DNA from: Lolium rigidum
Lineage: Eukaryota; Streptophyta; Magnoliopsida; Poales; Poaceae
Assembly: GCF_022539505.1 (NCBI RefSeq)
Contig: NC_061514.1
Location: forward strand, 36,547,769 to 36,611,768
DNA: 64,000 bases
Reading direction: 5' to 3'
The notes beneath the pieces are model-generated. The model saw nothing but the letters and a program-made list of their open reading frames with translations. It was not told where the DNA came from and ran no database searches. The translations under genes and the position numbers were made by a program. This document shows positions 11,813 to 24,044 of this stretch, in pieces; position 1 is the stretch's first letter; each line of letters starts with the position of its first letter.

Positions 11813-13880
11813 ATGATGGCTGGCGAGGAGCTCCCCTCCAAGAACCCGCGCACCCGCGGCCCCAACCTGGAGCGCCACGTTGACCCCAATGCCTCCGGCT
11901 CGGGCCCAAAGGCGCCACCACCACCGTCCCGGCTGGAGCAAGTCCGGGCAAAGCTGAGCACCCCGCTCACCACCGGCGCCGGCACGCGACGCCGCCGCCG
12001 TCGAGGCAGACACGGAGGCGCACCGCGTGCTCCTCCTCAAGCGGACCGAGGAGCTGGCTGCTGCTAAGCGCCGGTGGGACATCACCCGGCGCGAGTACAA
12101 CCGCGCCCACGGCCTCACCCCGGGCGGCGACAACCCCGGCCCGAGCCGGCGAGATCCGCCGCGAGGCCGCGACCTAGGCGCCGAGATCGACCGCGACGGC
12201 GCGGACGAGCCGGCTCCATCCATGGAGCTGCCCATCTACAACACCCCCGACAAGAACATGCTCGCGGCCGAAGCCGCCGCGGAAGAGCTGCACCGCCTCG
12301 AAGGCGAAGAGCTACGCCGCCGGACCGCGCGGGTGGCTGATTTGGTGAAGGCTGCCACACGAGCGGTCGAAAGACCCCGAGTACGCCCGAGACCCTAGGG
12401 CTCCTCACGCTCGTGGTGCCGCGAGCAATGCCGGGGACACGGCCGAGTCCGCCTCCCCGGCACCAAGCCGGCGCAGCGACTCCCGCGCCATGCGCGCAAC
12501 CCCGAGCCGGCCGAGCCACCAACCGGGCGGCGGCGGCAGCCGCGGCCGGGCCCCACCAAGCAGGAACCGGGAGCAAGACTCCGAGCCTCGACGCCCACAC
12601 CGGCCGGCTCCGAAGCCGGCGGCGCTCGCCGGCCGGCCCACTCCCGGCTGGGCCCGCGCATCGAGCCTGCCGACGCCAGAGATCGCCTCGACCGGCTGAT
12701 CGAATCCCGCATTGCGGAAGAGGAGGCGCCGGCTTGCCCCAAGTGCTTCGGGCCCCGCATCGCCAACGAGCCCGTGCTTGACGGCTTCCAGCTCCCCCGC
12801 GACACGCCCAAGTACGACGGCACCGCCAAGCCGGAGGACTGGCTGCTCGGACTACTCCACCGCGGTCGGCATCTCTCGGGGCAACAAGCGCCGGGCCGTG
12901 CGCTACTCCCCCTCATGCTGCTCGGCTCCGCCCGCACATGGCTCAACAACCTGCCAGCCGGCAGCATAAACGGCTGGCTGGACTTCGAGGCCGCCTTCAT
13001 CAGCAACTTCACCGGCACCTATCGCCGGCCGGGTCGCCCCCAACAGCTTGAGATGTGCAAGCAGGGCCCGGACGAGACGGATCGCGCGTACCTAACGCGG
13101 TGGTGCGAGATGCGCAACTCTTGCGAGGGTGTGCACGAGATGCAAGCCATCAGCTTCTTCATGGGAGGCTGCCGGCCCAACACCATGCTGTGGCACAAGC
13201 TACGCCGCAGCGAGCCCAAGACGATGGCCGCCTTGATGGCCATCGCAGACAAGTACGCGCTGGCTGAGGAAGCCGGCAAGGCGCCGGCTGACGTTTCGCC
13301 GGCCCCAACAAGACGAGACAACAACAAGTCGGCTGAGCACAAGCCGGCCGAGGGCGGCTCGCATGGCAGCCGGCGGGACAACTACCGCGGCAAGCGTCAC
13401 AGCGACCAGCCGGACCGCCGGTACGGTTCCGCCCATGTGGCAGCCGTGTCGGACAACGCGGCGGGCGGCAGCCGCCGCCGGAAGCAAACGAGACCGGCAA
13501 TGGAAGCCGAAGTACACCTTCGAGCAGATGCTCGACTCGCCGTGCAAGTACCACAGCGGCAAGAACCCCTCCAACCACACCACCCGCGACCGCCACTTCA
13601 TGAAGCGGCCGACAAGCGGCGAACCCCTCCCCCTCCACCCCCGCCTCCTCCGGCCGGCGGGCCGGGTGGTCAAGGCGGCGCAGAGAACGCCAACCTCGAG
13701 CACCACGAGGCTAACCAAGTGCACCATGGCCGATATCTGGCCGAAGATGCTACCTACATCATCTTCACCTCCGAGCCCGAGGACAAGACGAGCCGGCGAG
13801 CCGTTCCCTCGAGGTCAACGCGGTCATACCGCCGGTCCCCCGAGTACCTAAACCGGTCGAGAGCAGGCCATCACATTTGA
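11813..13880 (+). pseudogene. Element C gag, frameshifted
   Basis: A likely start lies at ATG 11813 or 11816, followed by a charged, alanine-rich region in shifting frames (12027-12398). The gag domain lies at about 12774-13310, with the signatures YDGTAKPEDWL, TWLNNLPAGSI, W-DFEAAFISNFTGTY and ISFFMGGC, and is followed by a basic RG-rich tail. A zinc-knuckle-like CKYHSGKNPSNH is readable in another frame near 13540. Gag would package the element RNA. The domain is recognisable but several frame changes are needed, so it is called a pseudogene. Confidence 0.8.
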
Positions 13881-13917
13881 TCGCCGCGACACACCGGCTG
13901 TCCTGCCGAAGCCGGGC

Positions 13918-14570
13918 AGCTACGCCATGGTCCTCGACCCCACCATCGGCACGACTCGGCGCGGCGTGCGATTTTCGCGCGTCCTCATCGACGGCGGCAG
14001 CGAGCATCAACATCCTCTACCGCGACACCGCCCGCAAGCTGGGCATCCAGGAGGCCGAGTTGCGCCCCACCCCCACCGTCTTCCACGGCATCGTGCCGGG
14101 CCACTGCTGCCGGCCGATCGGCCGGATTACGGCTGGAAGTGATGTTCGGGAAGCCGGACCACTTCCGCACCGAGAGAATCGAGTTCGAGGTGGTGGACCT
14201 CGTGAGTCCCTACCACGCGCTCCCGGGCAGGCCGGCCACGACCAAGTTCATGGCGGTGCCCCACTATGGGTACCGAAGATGAAGCTGCCCGGCCCAAAGG
14301 GGGTCATCACCATAGCCGGCGACTATCGCCGCTCCATGCACTGCGCCACGCGAGCTCCAAGATGGCCCGGACGCCGGTCATCGCCACCGAGAAGCAGCTC
14401 ATCCACGATGCCGTTGCCCTCGCCAAGGCCGCGCGGACGGACATGCCGGCTGGCGGCAACCCGGCTGGGACGACTCACTTCCGGCCGGCCGACAGCACCA
14501 AGAAGATCTCGCTGGACCCGGCGCAGCCGGACAAGTACGTCACCATCGGTGCCGGCTTGAACAAGAAATA
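13918..14570 (+). pseudogene. Element C aspartic protease region
   Basis: The retropepsin active site reads VLIDGGS at about 13981-14001 and is followed in an adjacent frame by INILYRDTARKLGI. Further on are the GIVPG and RPATTKFMAV stretches typical of Tat-lineage protease. At least three frame changes and one stop (14569-14571) break it from the reverse transcriptase that follows. Confidence 0.75.
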
Positions 14571-14571
14571 G

Positions 14572-15470
14572 GAAAGCGAGCTCACCGGCTTCCTCCGTGA
14601 GAATCGGGACATCTTCGCATGGACTCCAAGAGACATGCCGGGTGTGCCGAGGGAGTTGGCTGAGCACCACCTCCACGTCCGGCCTGACGCCAAGCCGGTG
14701 AAGCAGCCTCTCAGGCGCTTCGCCGAAGAACGAAGGAAGGCCATCGGTGAAGAAATCACCCGGCTCCTAGCTGCCGGCTTCATCATGGAAGTACTGCACC
14801 CGGACTGGTTGGCAAACCCGGTCCTGGTTTTGAAGAAGAACGGCTCCTGGCGCATGTGTATCGACTACACCAGCCTGAACAAGGCGTGCCCGAAGGACCC
14901 CTTCCCCCTGCCGCGCATAGATCAAGTCATAGACTCGACTGCCGGCTGTGAACTGTTGTCTTTTCTAGATGCCTATTCGAGGCTACCACCAGATTCCTTT
15001 GAATCCGGATGATCAAATAAAGACTTCGTTCATTACCCCGTACGGGGCTTACTTGCTACACGACTATGCCATTCGGCTTGAAAAATGCGGGCGCCACCTA
15101 CCAAAGGTGCATGCAAAAGTGTTTGCGGGGATCAAATCGGCAGAAATGTTCACGCATATGTGGATGATGTCGTTGTAAAAACCAAGGAGATGCCTACCCT
15201 CCTTGATGACTCGAGAGAAACCTTCACCAATCTGCGAAGATTCCGGATGAAGCTCAACCCGGCCAAGTGCACTTTCGGCGTGCCGGCCGGCCAACTCTGG
15301 GCTACCTCGTCTCTCGGCGAGGAATTGAAGCCAACCCAGAGAAGATCGGTGCCATTGAGAAGGTGGAGCTGCCGCAGGTGCCTCAAGGACGTCCGGAAGT
15401 TCGGCCGGCTCGTCCGGCTTCCTTGAGCCGCTTCGTCGGCCGGCTGGGGAGAAGGCACTGCCCCTATATC
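14572..15470 (+). pseudogene. Element C reverse transcriptase
   Basis: The fingers and palm are readable as EITRLLAAGFIMEVLHPDWL, NPVLVLKKNGSWRMCIDYTS and LNKACPKDPFPLPRID. The catalytic box HAYVDDVV has its YVDD codons at 15157-15168. Frame changes lie near 14975 and 15060, and another before the thumb-like RRFRMKLNPAKCTF. RT copies the element RNA into DNA. All core motifs can be seen but not in one frame. Confidence 0.88.
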
Positions 15471-15472
15471 AG

Positions 15473-15990
15473 TTGATGAGAAAGGCGGACAAGTTCGTCT
15501 GGTCACCGCAGGCGGATGAAGCCTTCCGTGACTTAAAGCGCGTGCTCTCAACCGCGCCAATCCTCGCAACGCCGGGTTCAATGGAGCCGATGCTATTGTA
15601 CATCGCAGCCACCAACCGAGTGGTTAGCGTTGTCCTGGTGGTGGAGCGCAAAGAAGCCGAAAACAGAGAGCAGTCGGTCCAGCGCCCAGTCTACTACCTC
15701 AGCGAAGTGCTCTCCCAGTCGAAGCAAAACTACCCCCACTACCAGAAGGTCACCTACGGTGTCTACATGGCAGCCAAAAAGCTCAAGCATTACTTCCAAG
15801 AACACCCCATCCGGGTGGTTGCCACAGCGCCTCTGGCGGAAATCATCGGCAGCAAGGATGCCAACGGCCGGGTTGCCAAGTGGGCCCTGGAGCTAGCCGC
15901 CCACACCATCCTCTACGAGCCACGCACGGCCATCAAGTCGCAGATCCTCGCGGACTTCTTCGTCGGCCGGGCTGAGATGCGGTACACCGC
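15473..15990 (+). pseudogene. Element C first RNase H domain
   Basis: The frame reads FVWSPQADEAFRDLKRVLS, then LLYIAATNRVVSVVLVVER, PVYYLSEVLSQSKQNYPHYQ and YEPRTAIKSQILADF. This is the RT-linked RNase H of gypsy elements, including the connection region. The first catalytic acidic position of the LYI-A segment appears changed, as is common in elements with a second RNase H. Confidence 0.8.
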
Positions 15991-16480
15991 CGCCTGTGCC
16001 GAATTCCACACATTGGAAGATGCACTTCGACGGCTCGAAGATGCGCAACGGCCCGGGAGCCGGCATCGTCATCACCTCTCCCAAGGGAGACCGGGCCGGA
16101 CTACGTCCTGCAGATCCACTTCGCCGCATCCAACAATGTGGCGGAGTATGAAGCGCTCATACATGGGCTGAAGCTGGCCAAGGAGATTGGCGTGCGTCGC
16201 ATACTTTGCTTCGGCGACTCCGACTTGGTTATACGGCAAGCATCCGGCGGCCGGGACGCGAAGGACGCCAACATGGCCTCGTACCGCTTCCATGTCCAGC
16301 AGCTATCCGGCTTCTTCGACGGCTGCGAATTCCACCATGTGCCACGAGCAAACAACGAGGCGGCCGACGCCTTGTCCAAGATTGGCTCAACCCGGCAAGC
16401 CATTCCGCCGGGTATCGCCTTGGCGGTTATCAAGAAGCCGTCCATCATACCGTCACCGGATTCGGATTCAATATTCGTGC
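15991..16480 (+). pseudogene. Element C second (additional) RNase H
   Basis: After a short linker with MHFDGSKMRNGPGAGIVI in shifted frames, a separate frame reads AEYEALIHGLKLAKEIGVRR, CFGDSDLVIRQASG and HHVPRANNEAADALSKIGS. The E of AEYEAL, the D of GDSDL and the final D of AADAL match the RNase H catalytic set. An extra RNase H after the RT-linked one is specific to the Tat/Ogre/Retand group and resembles host-type RNase H. Confidence 0.82.
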
Positions 16481-16487
16481 CGGCCGA

Positions 16488-16675
16488 CCCGGGGGCTGTT
16501 CAGCCGAACCCGGGGCTTCATCGCCCAAGTCGGGGGCTAACAAGCCGAACCCGCCGGCTACCACGCCGAACCCGGGGACTTCTCAGTCCAACCCGGGGCT
16601 TCATCGCCACACTCGGGGGCTAGCAAGCCGAACCCGCCGGCTAGCAAGCCGAACCCGGCGACCATGCAGTCGAAG
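16488..16675 (+). repeat. Minisatellite of AACCCGG/GGGGGCT units inside pol of C
   Basis: An imperfect tandem array of about 20-25 bp units combines 'agccgaacccg' with 'tcgggggcta'. It lies between the second RNase H and integrase regions. The unit cgggggcta is identical to the core of the polypurine tract at 23140-23149. Confidence 0.75.
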
Positions 16676-16699
16676 CCGGAAGCTCCCACGCGGGAGACC

Positions 16700-18008
16700 C
16701 TGTTGGTCAACGTATTCGAGATAAGATGCGTACCTTCATGGGCACAAGAATTCCTCTCCTACCTCACCGACGGTGTGCTGCCCGATGACAGAGTCCGGGC
16801 CGGGCAGATTGAGAGAAGGGCCAAGGCCTATACAATCATCAACCACGAGCTCGTACAAACGCAGCGTAAGTGGGGTGTTCCGAGCGGTGCGTCGAGCCGG
16901 CTGAAGGGATTGAACTCCTAAGGGAAATCCATCGGGGTGAGTGCGGCCATCACGCCTCCTCCCGAGCCATAGTGGCCAAAGCCTTCCGGCACGGTTTTTA
17001 TCGGCCGGCTGCGCTCGGAGACGCGGAAGAACGCGGTGAACAAATGTAACGGCTGCCAACGCTTCGCCAAGCAAAGGAACACGCCGGCTTCCGCCCGAAG
17101 ACCATCCCCATCACCTGGCCATTCGCCGTATGGGGCTTGGATATGGTGGGCCCATTCAAAACAGCCCGAGGCGGCATGACTCATCTCTTGGTGATGATTG
17201 ACAAGTTCACTAAGTGGATCGAAGCCAAGCCAATCAAGAAGCTGGACGGCTCCACGGCCGTCACATTCCTCAAGGAAATAATCGTGAGATATGGCTACCC
17301 GCATAGCATCATCACCGACAATGGCAGCAACTTCGCCGAAGGCATCTTCAAACGCTACTGCGGAGAAATGGGGATCCGGATGGACCTATCGTCCGTGGCA
17401 CACCCGGAAACCAACGGCCAAGTGGAGAAGGCTAACGGCTTGATCCTAGCCGGCATCCGGCCCAGGCTGGTGGAGCCGCTTGAGCGCTCAGCCGGCTGCT
17501 GGGTTGAAGAGCTGCCCGGCCGTGTCTGTGGAGCCTGCGCACAACGCCAAACCGCTCGGTCGGGTTCACACCCTTCTTCCTCGTATACGGGGCCGAAGCC
17601 GATCCCGCCGATCGATATCGAGCACGACGCGCCAAGAATCAAGCTCTACACGAAGCTGAAGCCAAAGAAGCTCGCGAAGATGGAGTCGACCTGGTTGAAG
17701 AGGTCCGGCTGATGGCCGAGTCCAGGTCAACCGTATATCAGCAAAGCCTCCGTCGCTACCACAGCCGGAAGGTCAAGACCTTAGTATTCCGAGAAGGAGA
17801 CCTAGTGCTCCGGCTGATCCAGCGGACAGCCGGACAGCATAAACTAGCATCCCCATGGGAGGGTCCCTTCATCGTGAGCAAGGCAGTAGGCAATGATTCC
17901 TACTATCTCATAGATGCCCAAGAGGCTAAGAAAAACAAGCCGGACAAGGTTGACGAGGAGACTAAACGTCCCTGGAATGTCAGGTTGCTCCGCCCATTTT
18001 ACACATGA
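16700..18008 (+). pseudogene. Element C integrase
   Basis: The catalytic core shows all three acidic residues: D in WGLDMVG (codon 17140-17142), D in ITDNGSNF (17317-17319) and E in NGQVEKAN (17425-17427). The D-E spacing is 35 residues, the classic DD(35)E. An N-terminal zinc-binding region is readable in broken frames around 16936-17090. The C-terminal region (17712-18008) reads VFREGDLVLRLIQ and LASPWEGPFIV and ends at TGA 18006-18008. Integrase would insert the element DNA. Frameshifts near 16920, 17090 and 17470 and a stop at 17710 disable it. Confidence 0.87.
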
Positions 18009-18603
18009 GAACAGGAATGTATGTATCCCTTGTATCCCTTTTGTAAGTTATGAAAAAGCTTGCGCCAAGAGCGCCGTTTCCGACAAGTTTTTCGCGTACT
18101 TTACCTCGTTTCGCCAATTGGCTTGAACCCTCTCACGCGGTCGGATCAGTAACGTGATCCGGCTTCCGACAGCCGGCTTCCGATCCAGCTACAGACCGCA
18201 ACCCGGCTGTCCGGCTGGCGGGAGTAAGGCCTAGGGAGCCGGCACGCGAAAAACGACTAAGGGAAAGAGTAAAAGCTAATTGACTTGCAAATTTTCATAA
18301 AGTGTCGGATTGCCGAATTCAGCTCGTTCGGCCGGAAGTACTGTCGGCCTCCTCGGCGGCCCGCTCTTGATCCGGCGACGGATCGCAAGTCGGACGTACG
18401 ACCGGCAAGAGCACAGCCAAAGAGTGGGGCGGATAGGAAAAAGCGAACAAGTCGAAAGAAAGCAAGCCGGCACACAAATGATTAACAAACACATTAAAGT
18501 GTGCCTTAATAAAAGGATAATTATATTGTCTTACATATGCACCCGGCATCCCGGGGATTTGATAAATTGTCTTGGCAAAAGCAACAATCAAAAGACAGGT
18601 AAA

Positions 18604-21600
18604 CTAAGCGCCAGCTGGAGGAGCATCGGTGGAGCCGGCTGCCGGGTCGTCCTCGAGCACGTCCTCCGCCTCCTCATCGTCCATGTACTCTCCATCGGAC
18701 GGAGGAGGGTTCGGGTCCGCGACGAAGAGGGTCTTGTCGACGAACTCGGCGATGGCGCTGGCTCGAGCAAGGCGGGCGGCCTTGAGATCGGCTGGGAGCT
18801 TGTCCTCCACGCCGGCTCGCCGGAACTCAAGCTGCCCCGGGTCCACCTCGTTGTACCAGGAGAGGACGAAGGACAGCGCCATGTCGGCACCGGCGCGCGT
18901 GGCCGACTCCTTCCAGTCGAGGAAACGGTCCGGCGCCCGCTCCATCGCAGCGATGAGGCCGAGAGATATCTTGCGGCGCCGCCTCTTCGGAGCCACGGCA
19001 TGGGCACCGGCTCTTCGGCCGCCTTCCGAAGCTCCCAGCCGAGCTTGGTGATGGGCTCGATGCGGGCACTCATGGACGCCAGGTGATCCTCCATGGAGAA
19101 ATACTCCGAGCTGCCCTCGCCAGTCGCCTGCCTCCGGGACTCGCGCTCAACGCCAACGGCCGCCAAGGCCGCATCCTGCGTCTCCGGGAAGGCCGCTGCG
19201 GGAAGAAGCACGTCAGAAACAAGCAAGACTAGCAAGCCGAAATAAGCTGAAAAATGCAAATTTTCGAAGTCCTAAAGTAAGCCTGGCGGCAGCCGGCACG
19301 AACCGATTGCCCCCAGCCCGAAGATGGAGATAGCGAAAGAAGATAAGTTTCAGCTGCCGGCTACCAACCTAAGCCGGCAGCCGACAGCCGAAAGACGGCA
19401 AAGGGAAGGAAACACAGAGGCACTCACCCGACAAGCCGCGATCAAGTGCGCCAATCCCCTCCGTCCAGCGCTTGGCGGTGGCCGTCAGCTCCGTGGACTT
19501 GGTGGTGACTTCCTCCTGGAGCGCAAGCCGTTGCCTCTCCACCTCGTCCAGCCGCCTGCTCAGCTCCGCCAGCTTCTCCTCCCCGTCCTTCTTAAGGGCA
19601 GCAAGCTCCTTAAGGTGGTTCTGCTCCAGCAGGCGCAGCCGCGTCAGCTCCTGATCAGCCAGTTTAAGCTTGCGGGCGGCGGATCGGCCCGCCTCCTCGC
19701 TCACGGCGCACTGGTCGCGAGCGGCTCGGAGATCCGACTCCAGCTGCGGGACCTTGGCGGCTTCAACTACAAGTCGGCCAGAAAGGAATGTCAGCCAACC
19801 AAGATCAGAAAGAAAACAAGACATCAAGCCGAAAGAAGCATAGAGCTTACCCTTGGCGGCTTCCAGCTCGCGGGCCAAGTCGGCCCGGTCCAGCTTGGCC
19901 TTGTGGTAGTGGGTCACGGCGCGGTTGTACAGAGCGGTGCGCCGATCAGCCACAGCCTAAGGAAAAAGGAAAAAGTTAGTCGATCAGGCGAAGCCCGTGC
20001 CGGCTCCAAGCAGCCGGCCCATGCCTCGGAGGGCTACCAGGATAACAGTCAGATCAAAAACAGTCGAAGCTTACCTTGCTGGCTTCCTCCACCTTGGCGA
20101 CGTTAGCCGCGGCCTCGGCTGCCCCGGCCTTGAGATTGGCTCGCAGGCCGGAGAAGAACATCTCCACCGATGCTTGGCCGGGGTTCCCCTCCCGGCTGGT
20201 CACCTCGTAGGAGTCGGCGCGGAGCCACGCCCGCTCCATGGTGGCAGCCGAGCCGAGGCCGGAGTCGGAGGCGGACGGCACCCGAAGAAGAAGTGCGCCC
20301 TTGGCCACGTGCGGGCCTTGCGGTGACGCCGTTGGGGTTCCCGTCCTCACCGGCGCGCGCGAGTCGGCGCCCTCCGTGCGCACCGGCTCGTCTCTTGCCG
20401 GCTCTGTCGGGCCGGCTCCTCCGTCGTCGGCTGCGGTGGCGGCGTCGCTCCGGCGCAGCAGATGGCCCGGCCGGCCCGGTCGTCTCCGGCGCTCGAGGTG
20501 CCTCCTCCGGACTTTCGTCCAGCACCACCACGCTCGGCCTGGCTCCGGCTCCGATCGTGGGCGGCGCAGCCCTCCCGGCTCCGGTTCCGGTCGCAGGCGG
20601 TGCGGAGCTGCCGGCTCCGGCTCCGGTCGACGGCGGCATTCCCAGACCAGCCCCAGCAGCTGGGCCCAGAGGACGAGTCCGGCCCGGGAACATGTCGTCC
20701 CGGCGTCGCTCGGCGAGTCGGCTCAGCCCGCGTGCCGCGATCGGCGCCGAGGCCGGCGGCACGGCAAAGGAAGGCGCCCTGCGGCGGGCGGCGGCGGTGT
20801 AGATGCGCGCGAGGAAGGCTGCGGCGTCCGCTCCCTCTGGCTGGCGGGGAAGCGGCGACACAACGCGCGGAGCTTGCCGGGAGCCGCCGCCACGGGCAAA
20901 CTTGATAGGGGCCCTAGCCGGATAAACGAGAGAGATAATAAGTATAAAAGTAAGGAAAGAAAAGGAATCAAACAAGAAAAAGAGAGAAAGAACTCACCCG
21001 GCCTTCTCCGGGACCATCTTCGGCTGCAGCCGGCGCTGCTTCTTCGCCTTCGCCTCCAAGGCGGCGGTGGAGCCGGCTCGCTTCGTGCCCTTGGGTGCCG
21101 AAGTCGCCGTGGTGCTTGGCGGCCTCGTACGCGAGAGGCACGGCGGGGATGGGCCCCGTGCCGGACGTCGCCGGCTCCACCTCCTCCTCCCGCTGCTCCG
21201 GTGAAGGGGGCGGATTGTGCTCCCCCGGCCGCCTAGATCGGGCGCCGCGGCAGGTCGTCGTCGCCGGCATGCTCGCCGGCTTGGTCGGCCGGATCGACGA
21301 GATCCGGCGTCCACCTCTTCGTCGCCGAGTCGCCGTCCTCGGCGTTCGGGCGCTCAAAAGCTAGAAAGACAGAAAAAACATGAACATATGGCAAGCCGGA
21401 AGTCGGCAGAAGAAAAAGGAAGTCGGCCTCGCAGCCGCAAGCCGGAAAATGGCAGAGACATGAGACTTACCCGCGCCGGCGGATGCTCCCTGTCGCGAGG
21501 CACCAGCCCGTAGCTCCAGCTCTCCGTCAGGTTCGCCTTGGTGATGTGTTCACCCGGCTGGCCACCTGGGCCTTGTTGAGCGGCGCCTTGGACGTCCGGT

Positions 21601-22323
21601 TCGGATCGAACCGGCCGGACATGTGCCCGATCTTGTGGGAGCGCATCTGGAGCGGCAGCACCCGGCGCTCGGCGATGGTGCAGAGGAGATCCTCGGCAGT
21701 CAGCCCGCCATCAGTGGCTGTCGCCAGGAAGTCCCACAGCAGGTTCACCTCGGCGTTCGGATCCGTCGAGCGGGCGTTGTGGCTCCAATTGATCCGGCCA
21801 ACTGGAGGAGCCGGGTTGAACTCCGGCAAGTTGATCCGGTCGACAAGCGCCCCGTCGTTGCGCACGTAGAAGAATGACATCCGCAGTTCTTCACCGAATC
21901 GACGGTGGGGATTTTGGGGAAAGGCGTACCGGGCCGGGTGTAGATCGAGGCGGCGCCACGGGCCCGCAGGCGGCCCTCGGTGGTTTGGGCCTTCAAGTAG
22001 AAGAGCCGGCTCCAGAAGTCGATGTCGGGCCACAGGCCGGCGTAAGCCTCCATGAACGCGACGTAGCAGCTCAGGAGGACGCACGCGTTGGCCGGCAGGT
22101 GGTGCGGTTGAAGGCCGAAATGGTCGAGGAATCGCCGGAAGAATGTTGAAGCCGGCAGGCCCAGCCCGCGGTCAAGGTGCGCGCCGAAAACGACGCGCTC
22201 GCCGGGCTCCGGCTTGGGCTCCAACTCCCCGCCGGGCGCCCGCGTGATCACCGACCGCGGGACCCGCCAGAGGCGCACCAGGCGCTCGATGTCGTCTTCG
22301 CGCATGTATGAGCCCCTCCATGA
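18604..22323 (-). pseudogene. Antisense multi-exon gene inside element C (putative gypsy-type transposon domain)
   Basis: On the minus strand, coding blocks alternate with GT-AG introns. Likely exons: about 22323-21471, 21360-20998, 20913-20075, 19956-19851, 19766-19428 and 19195-18604 (stop TAG 18606-18604). The five introns are 110, 84, 118, 84 and 232 bp, with donors such as gtaagt, gtgagt and gtaagc. The first exon matches the plant 'putative gypsy type transposon' domain: FGAHLDRGLGLPASTFFRRF, then HHLPANACVLLSCYVAFMEA and DFWSRLFYLKAQ. Later exons encode a proline/glycine-rich region, a coiled coil (LARELEAAK ... LKELAALKKDGEEKLAELS) and an acidic C-terminus. Single-base losses near 21890 and 21520 break the first exon. 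Antisense ORFs are known in Tat elements; their function is unknown. Confidence 0.82.
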
Positions 22324-23139
22324 TCCGCTGGGGGACGCCATTGACGAGGTCGAAGAAGAAGAAGATGACCAAGAAAGGCGGAACGGCGAGGAAGAACCTT
22401 GCGACCGCGGCGGCGACAGCGGCGGCTGCGGACGCTCCGTCGAGACGCGCGGCCCCGTAGCGCCGGATTGATAGAGCGGCGGCGGCGGAACGGTGGAGTT
22501 TCGGTCGCCGGAGTTCGCCAGCGGAAGACGTTCGCCGGAGCAGCGAAGAGCTTGGGCGCGCGGAGAGCAACGGAGGCAAGAGCGCGAGGAAGGAGAAGTG
22601 GGCAAGTACCGCCTCGGTACCCTCCCCCGCGGCATTTATAGCCTCCTGCCGCGGGCGGTTGGCCTCCAAGTGGCGTTCGTGGGCCACGCCGCCCGGATCT
22701 TCTGCGCATTAACGTCGCCCACGACCGCTACCGTTACCGGAAACTGCCACACCACGTCGCCCACTACCGCACCGGATCCGGAGGGACATTGATGTGACCA
22801 GACGAACCGACAGCCAGGCCAGGCGTCAGACCGGTCAAGTCGGGCGCAGGGCCCGAGGCGGCGGAGACCCCGGCGCGCAGCAAGCCGGAGCCGAACAAAA
22901 AGCTCCACTCGAACCAAAACTCTTCAGCAAGGCGGAGACGCCATCAAATCTTGCAGGAAAGCAAAAACTATACAAGTGTAAAAAGCGGCCGGCTGGGAGC
23001 AGCCGGCGGAGAACGAGCCGGACGAGGCGCAGCCGGCTGAATGAAAATGCTCGGTCGGCCCCTCCAAGTGCCGTCAAATATATTCAAGAAGCCGGGAAAA
23101 CCTGCCTAGGTCCTTCTAAACGCAGGACCTTGCCGGCTT
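22324..23139 (-). other. Upstream region of antisense gene / 3' untranslated part of C
   Basis: A GC-rich stretch between the antisense gene and the polypurine tract. Open frames on both strands are proline, arginine and alanine runs without family resemblance. It may hold the promoter of the antisense gene, but no clear TATA box was identified. Confidence 0.45.
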
Positions 23140-23149
23140 CGGGGGCTAA
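23140..23149 (+). other. Polypurine tract of element C
   Basis: cgggggctaa directly precedes the 3' LTR start TGTCGG. Near-identical copies lie at 16491, 16531 and 16612. Confidence 0.75.
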
Positions 23150-24039
23150 TGTCGGGGGAAGACCCCGGGTAGGGCAATGGACGCGGAGCAGCCGGCTGGC
23201 CACCGGCCGGCTCGCGGCAAGGGCCGGCCGAGGAGCAGCCGGCCGGCGCCGTGGCCGGCTGGTCCGGAAGCCGGCTGGCTCTAGGTCCTAGTCGGCCTGG
23301 CTACGGCCACCAATGCTGTAGGCTGGGCCGGCTTCTACAAGCCATATCCGGCGGGGGTCGCAGCCTCGGACCGACTCGAGGCCGGCGAGTCTTGCACCTG
23401 GAAGGAACCGGGTTGGTGATCCGGGTTCCCAAAGTCCACACCGACTTCATCTTCCGAAAGCGCGGGGCACTGTGGAGCAATAGTGCCACGCGCCGGACAG
23501 GCCATCATGGCTCACGACGCGCCGTACAGGCTACAGTGGCTGACGGCGACAGGGACACCTCCTCTCCATACCGCTGACCTGGGCAGCCGGATGCGACAGG
23601 CCACGACGCCTCAACGGCTCCTGACGTCACCGCCTCGGGAAGGAGCGGAAGCCGAAGCCGGCCAAGCCGGCCAGTAGACTATAGGGTCTTATATGTAAAG
23701 TGCCGGTGCCTATATAAGCCGCACTACCCCTCTCGTGCAGGGGACGATCGATCACTTATTGCTTTCACCTACCTACAGCGCTGCCCTGTGAGAGAGACCT
23801 TCGTCTCCCTTAGCCTCCCAGGGCAAGCCGGACACAGCTCTAGGAGCACCATTGTACTGTGTGATCACCATATACACTCATAGCAGGAGTAGAGGTTTTA
23901 CCTCCATCGGAGGGCCTCGAACCTGGGTACGTCGCCGTGTCGCTCGTGCCCATACCCGCTTCCGGATACCGCCGTGAGATCTCTCAGGAGCCCCTTCGAT
24001 TAGCCACCCTATGGCATATGCCGTGACGATACCACGACA
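23150..24039 (+). repeat. 3' LTR of element C
   Basis: The 890-bp partner of the 10601-11494 LTR has the same termini and the TATA box at 23711-23717, and is followed by the CTTTG target duplication. Confidence 0.92.
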
Positions 24040-24044
24040 CTTTG

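Larger units (their letters stand above)
10601..24039 (+). mobile_element. Element C: Tat-lineage gypsy retrotransposon with antisense gene
   Basis: This 13.4-kb element has LTRs at 10601-11494 and 23150-24039 and a perfect target duplication CTTTG at 10596-10600 and 24040-24044. Order: LTR, tRNA-Lys primer-binding site, gag, protease, reverse transcriptase, RNase H, second RNase H, integrase, an antisense intron-bearing gene, polypurine tract, LTR. Two RNase H domains and an antisense ORF between pol and the 3' LTR are known hallmarks of the Tat/Retand lineage. It is GC-rich and full of the palindrome AGCCGGCT, unlike the AT-rich element B it sits in. Every coding region carries frameshifts, so it is probably inactive. 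Confidence 0.93.

Noticed and set aside
11333..12600. Long GC-rich minus-strand frames over gag of C
   Set aside because: Shadow frames of a high-GC gag region with low-complexity arginine, alanine and glycine content.
16488..16675. CRISPR-like array
   Set aside because: Units are contiguous, degenerate and part of a retrotransposon in a plant nucleus; no spacers.
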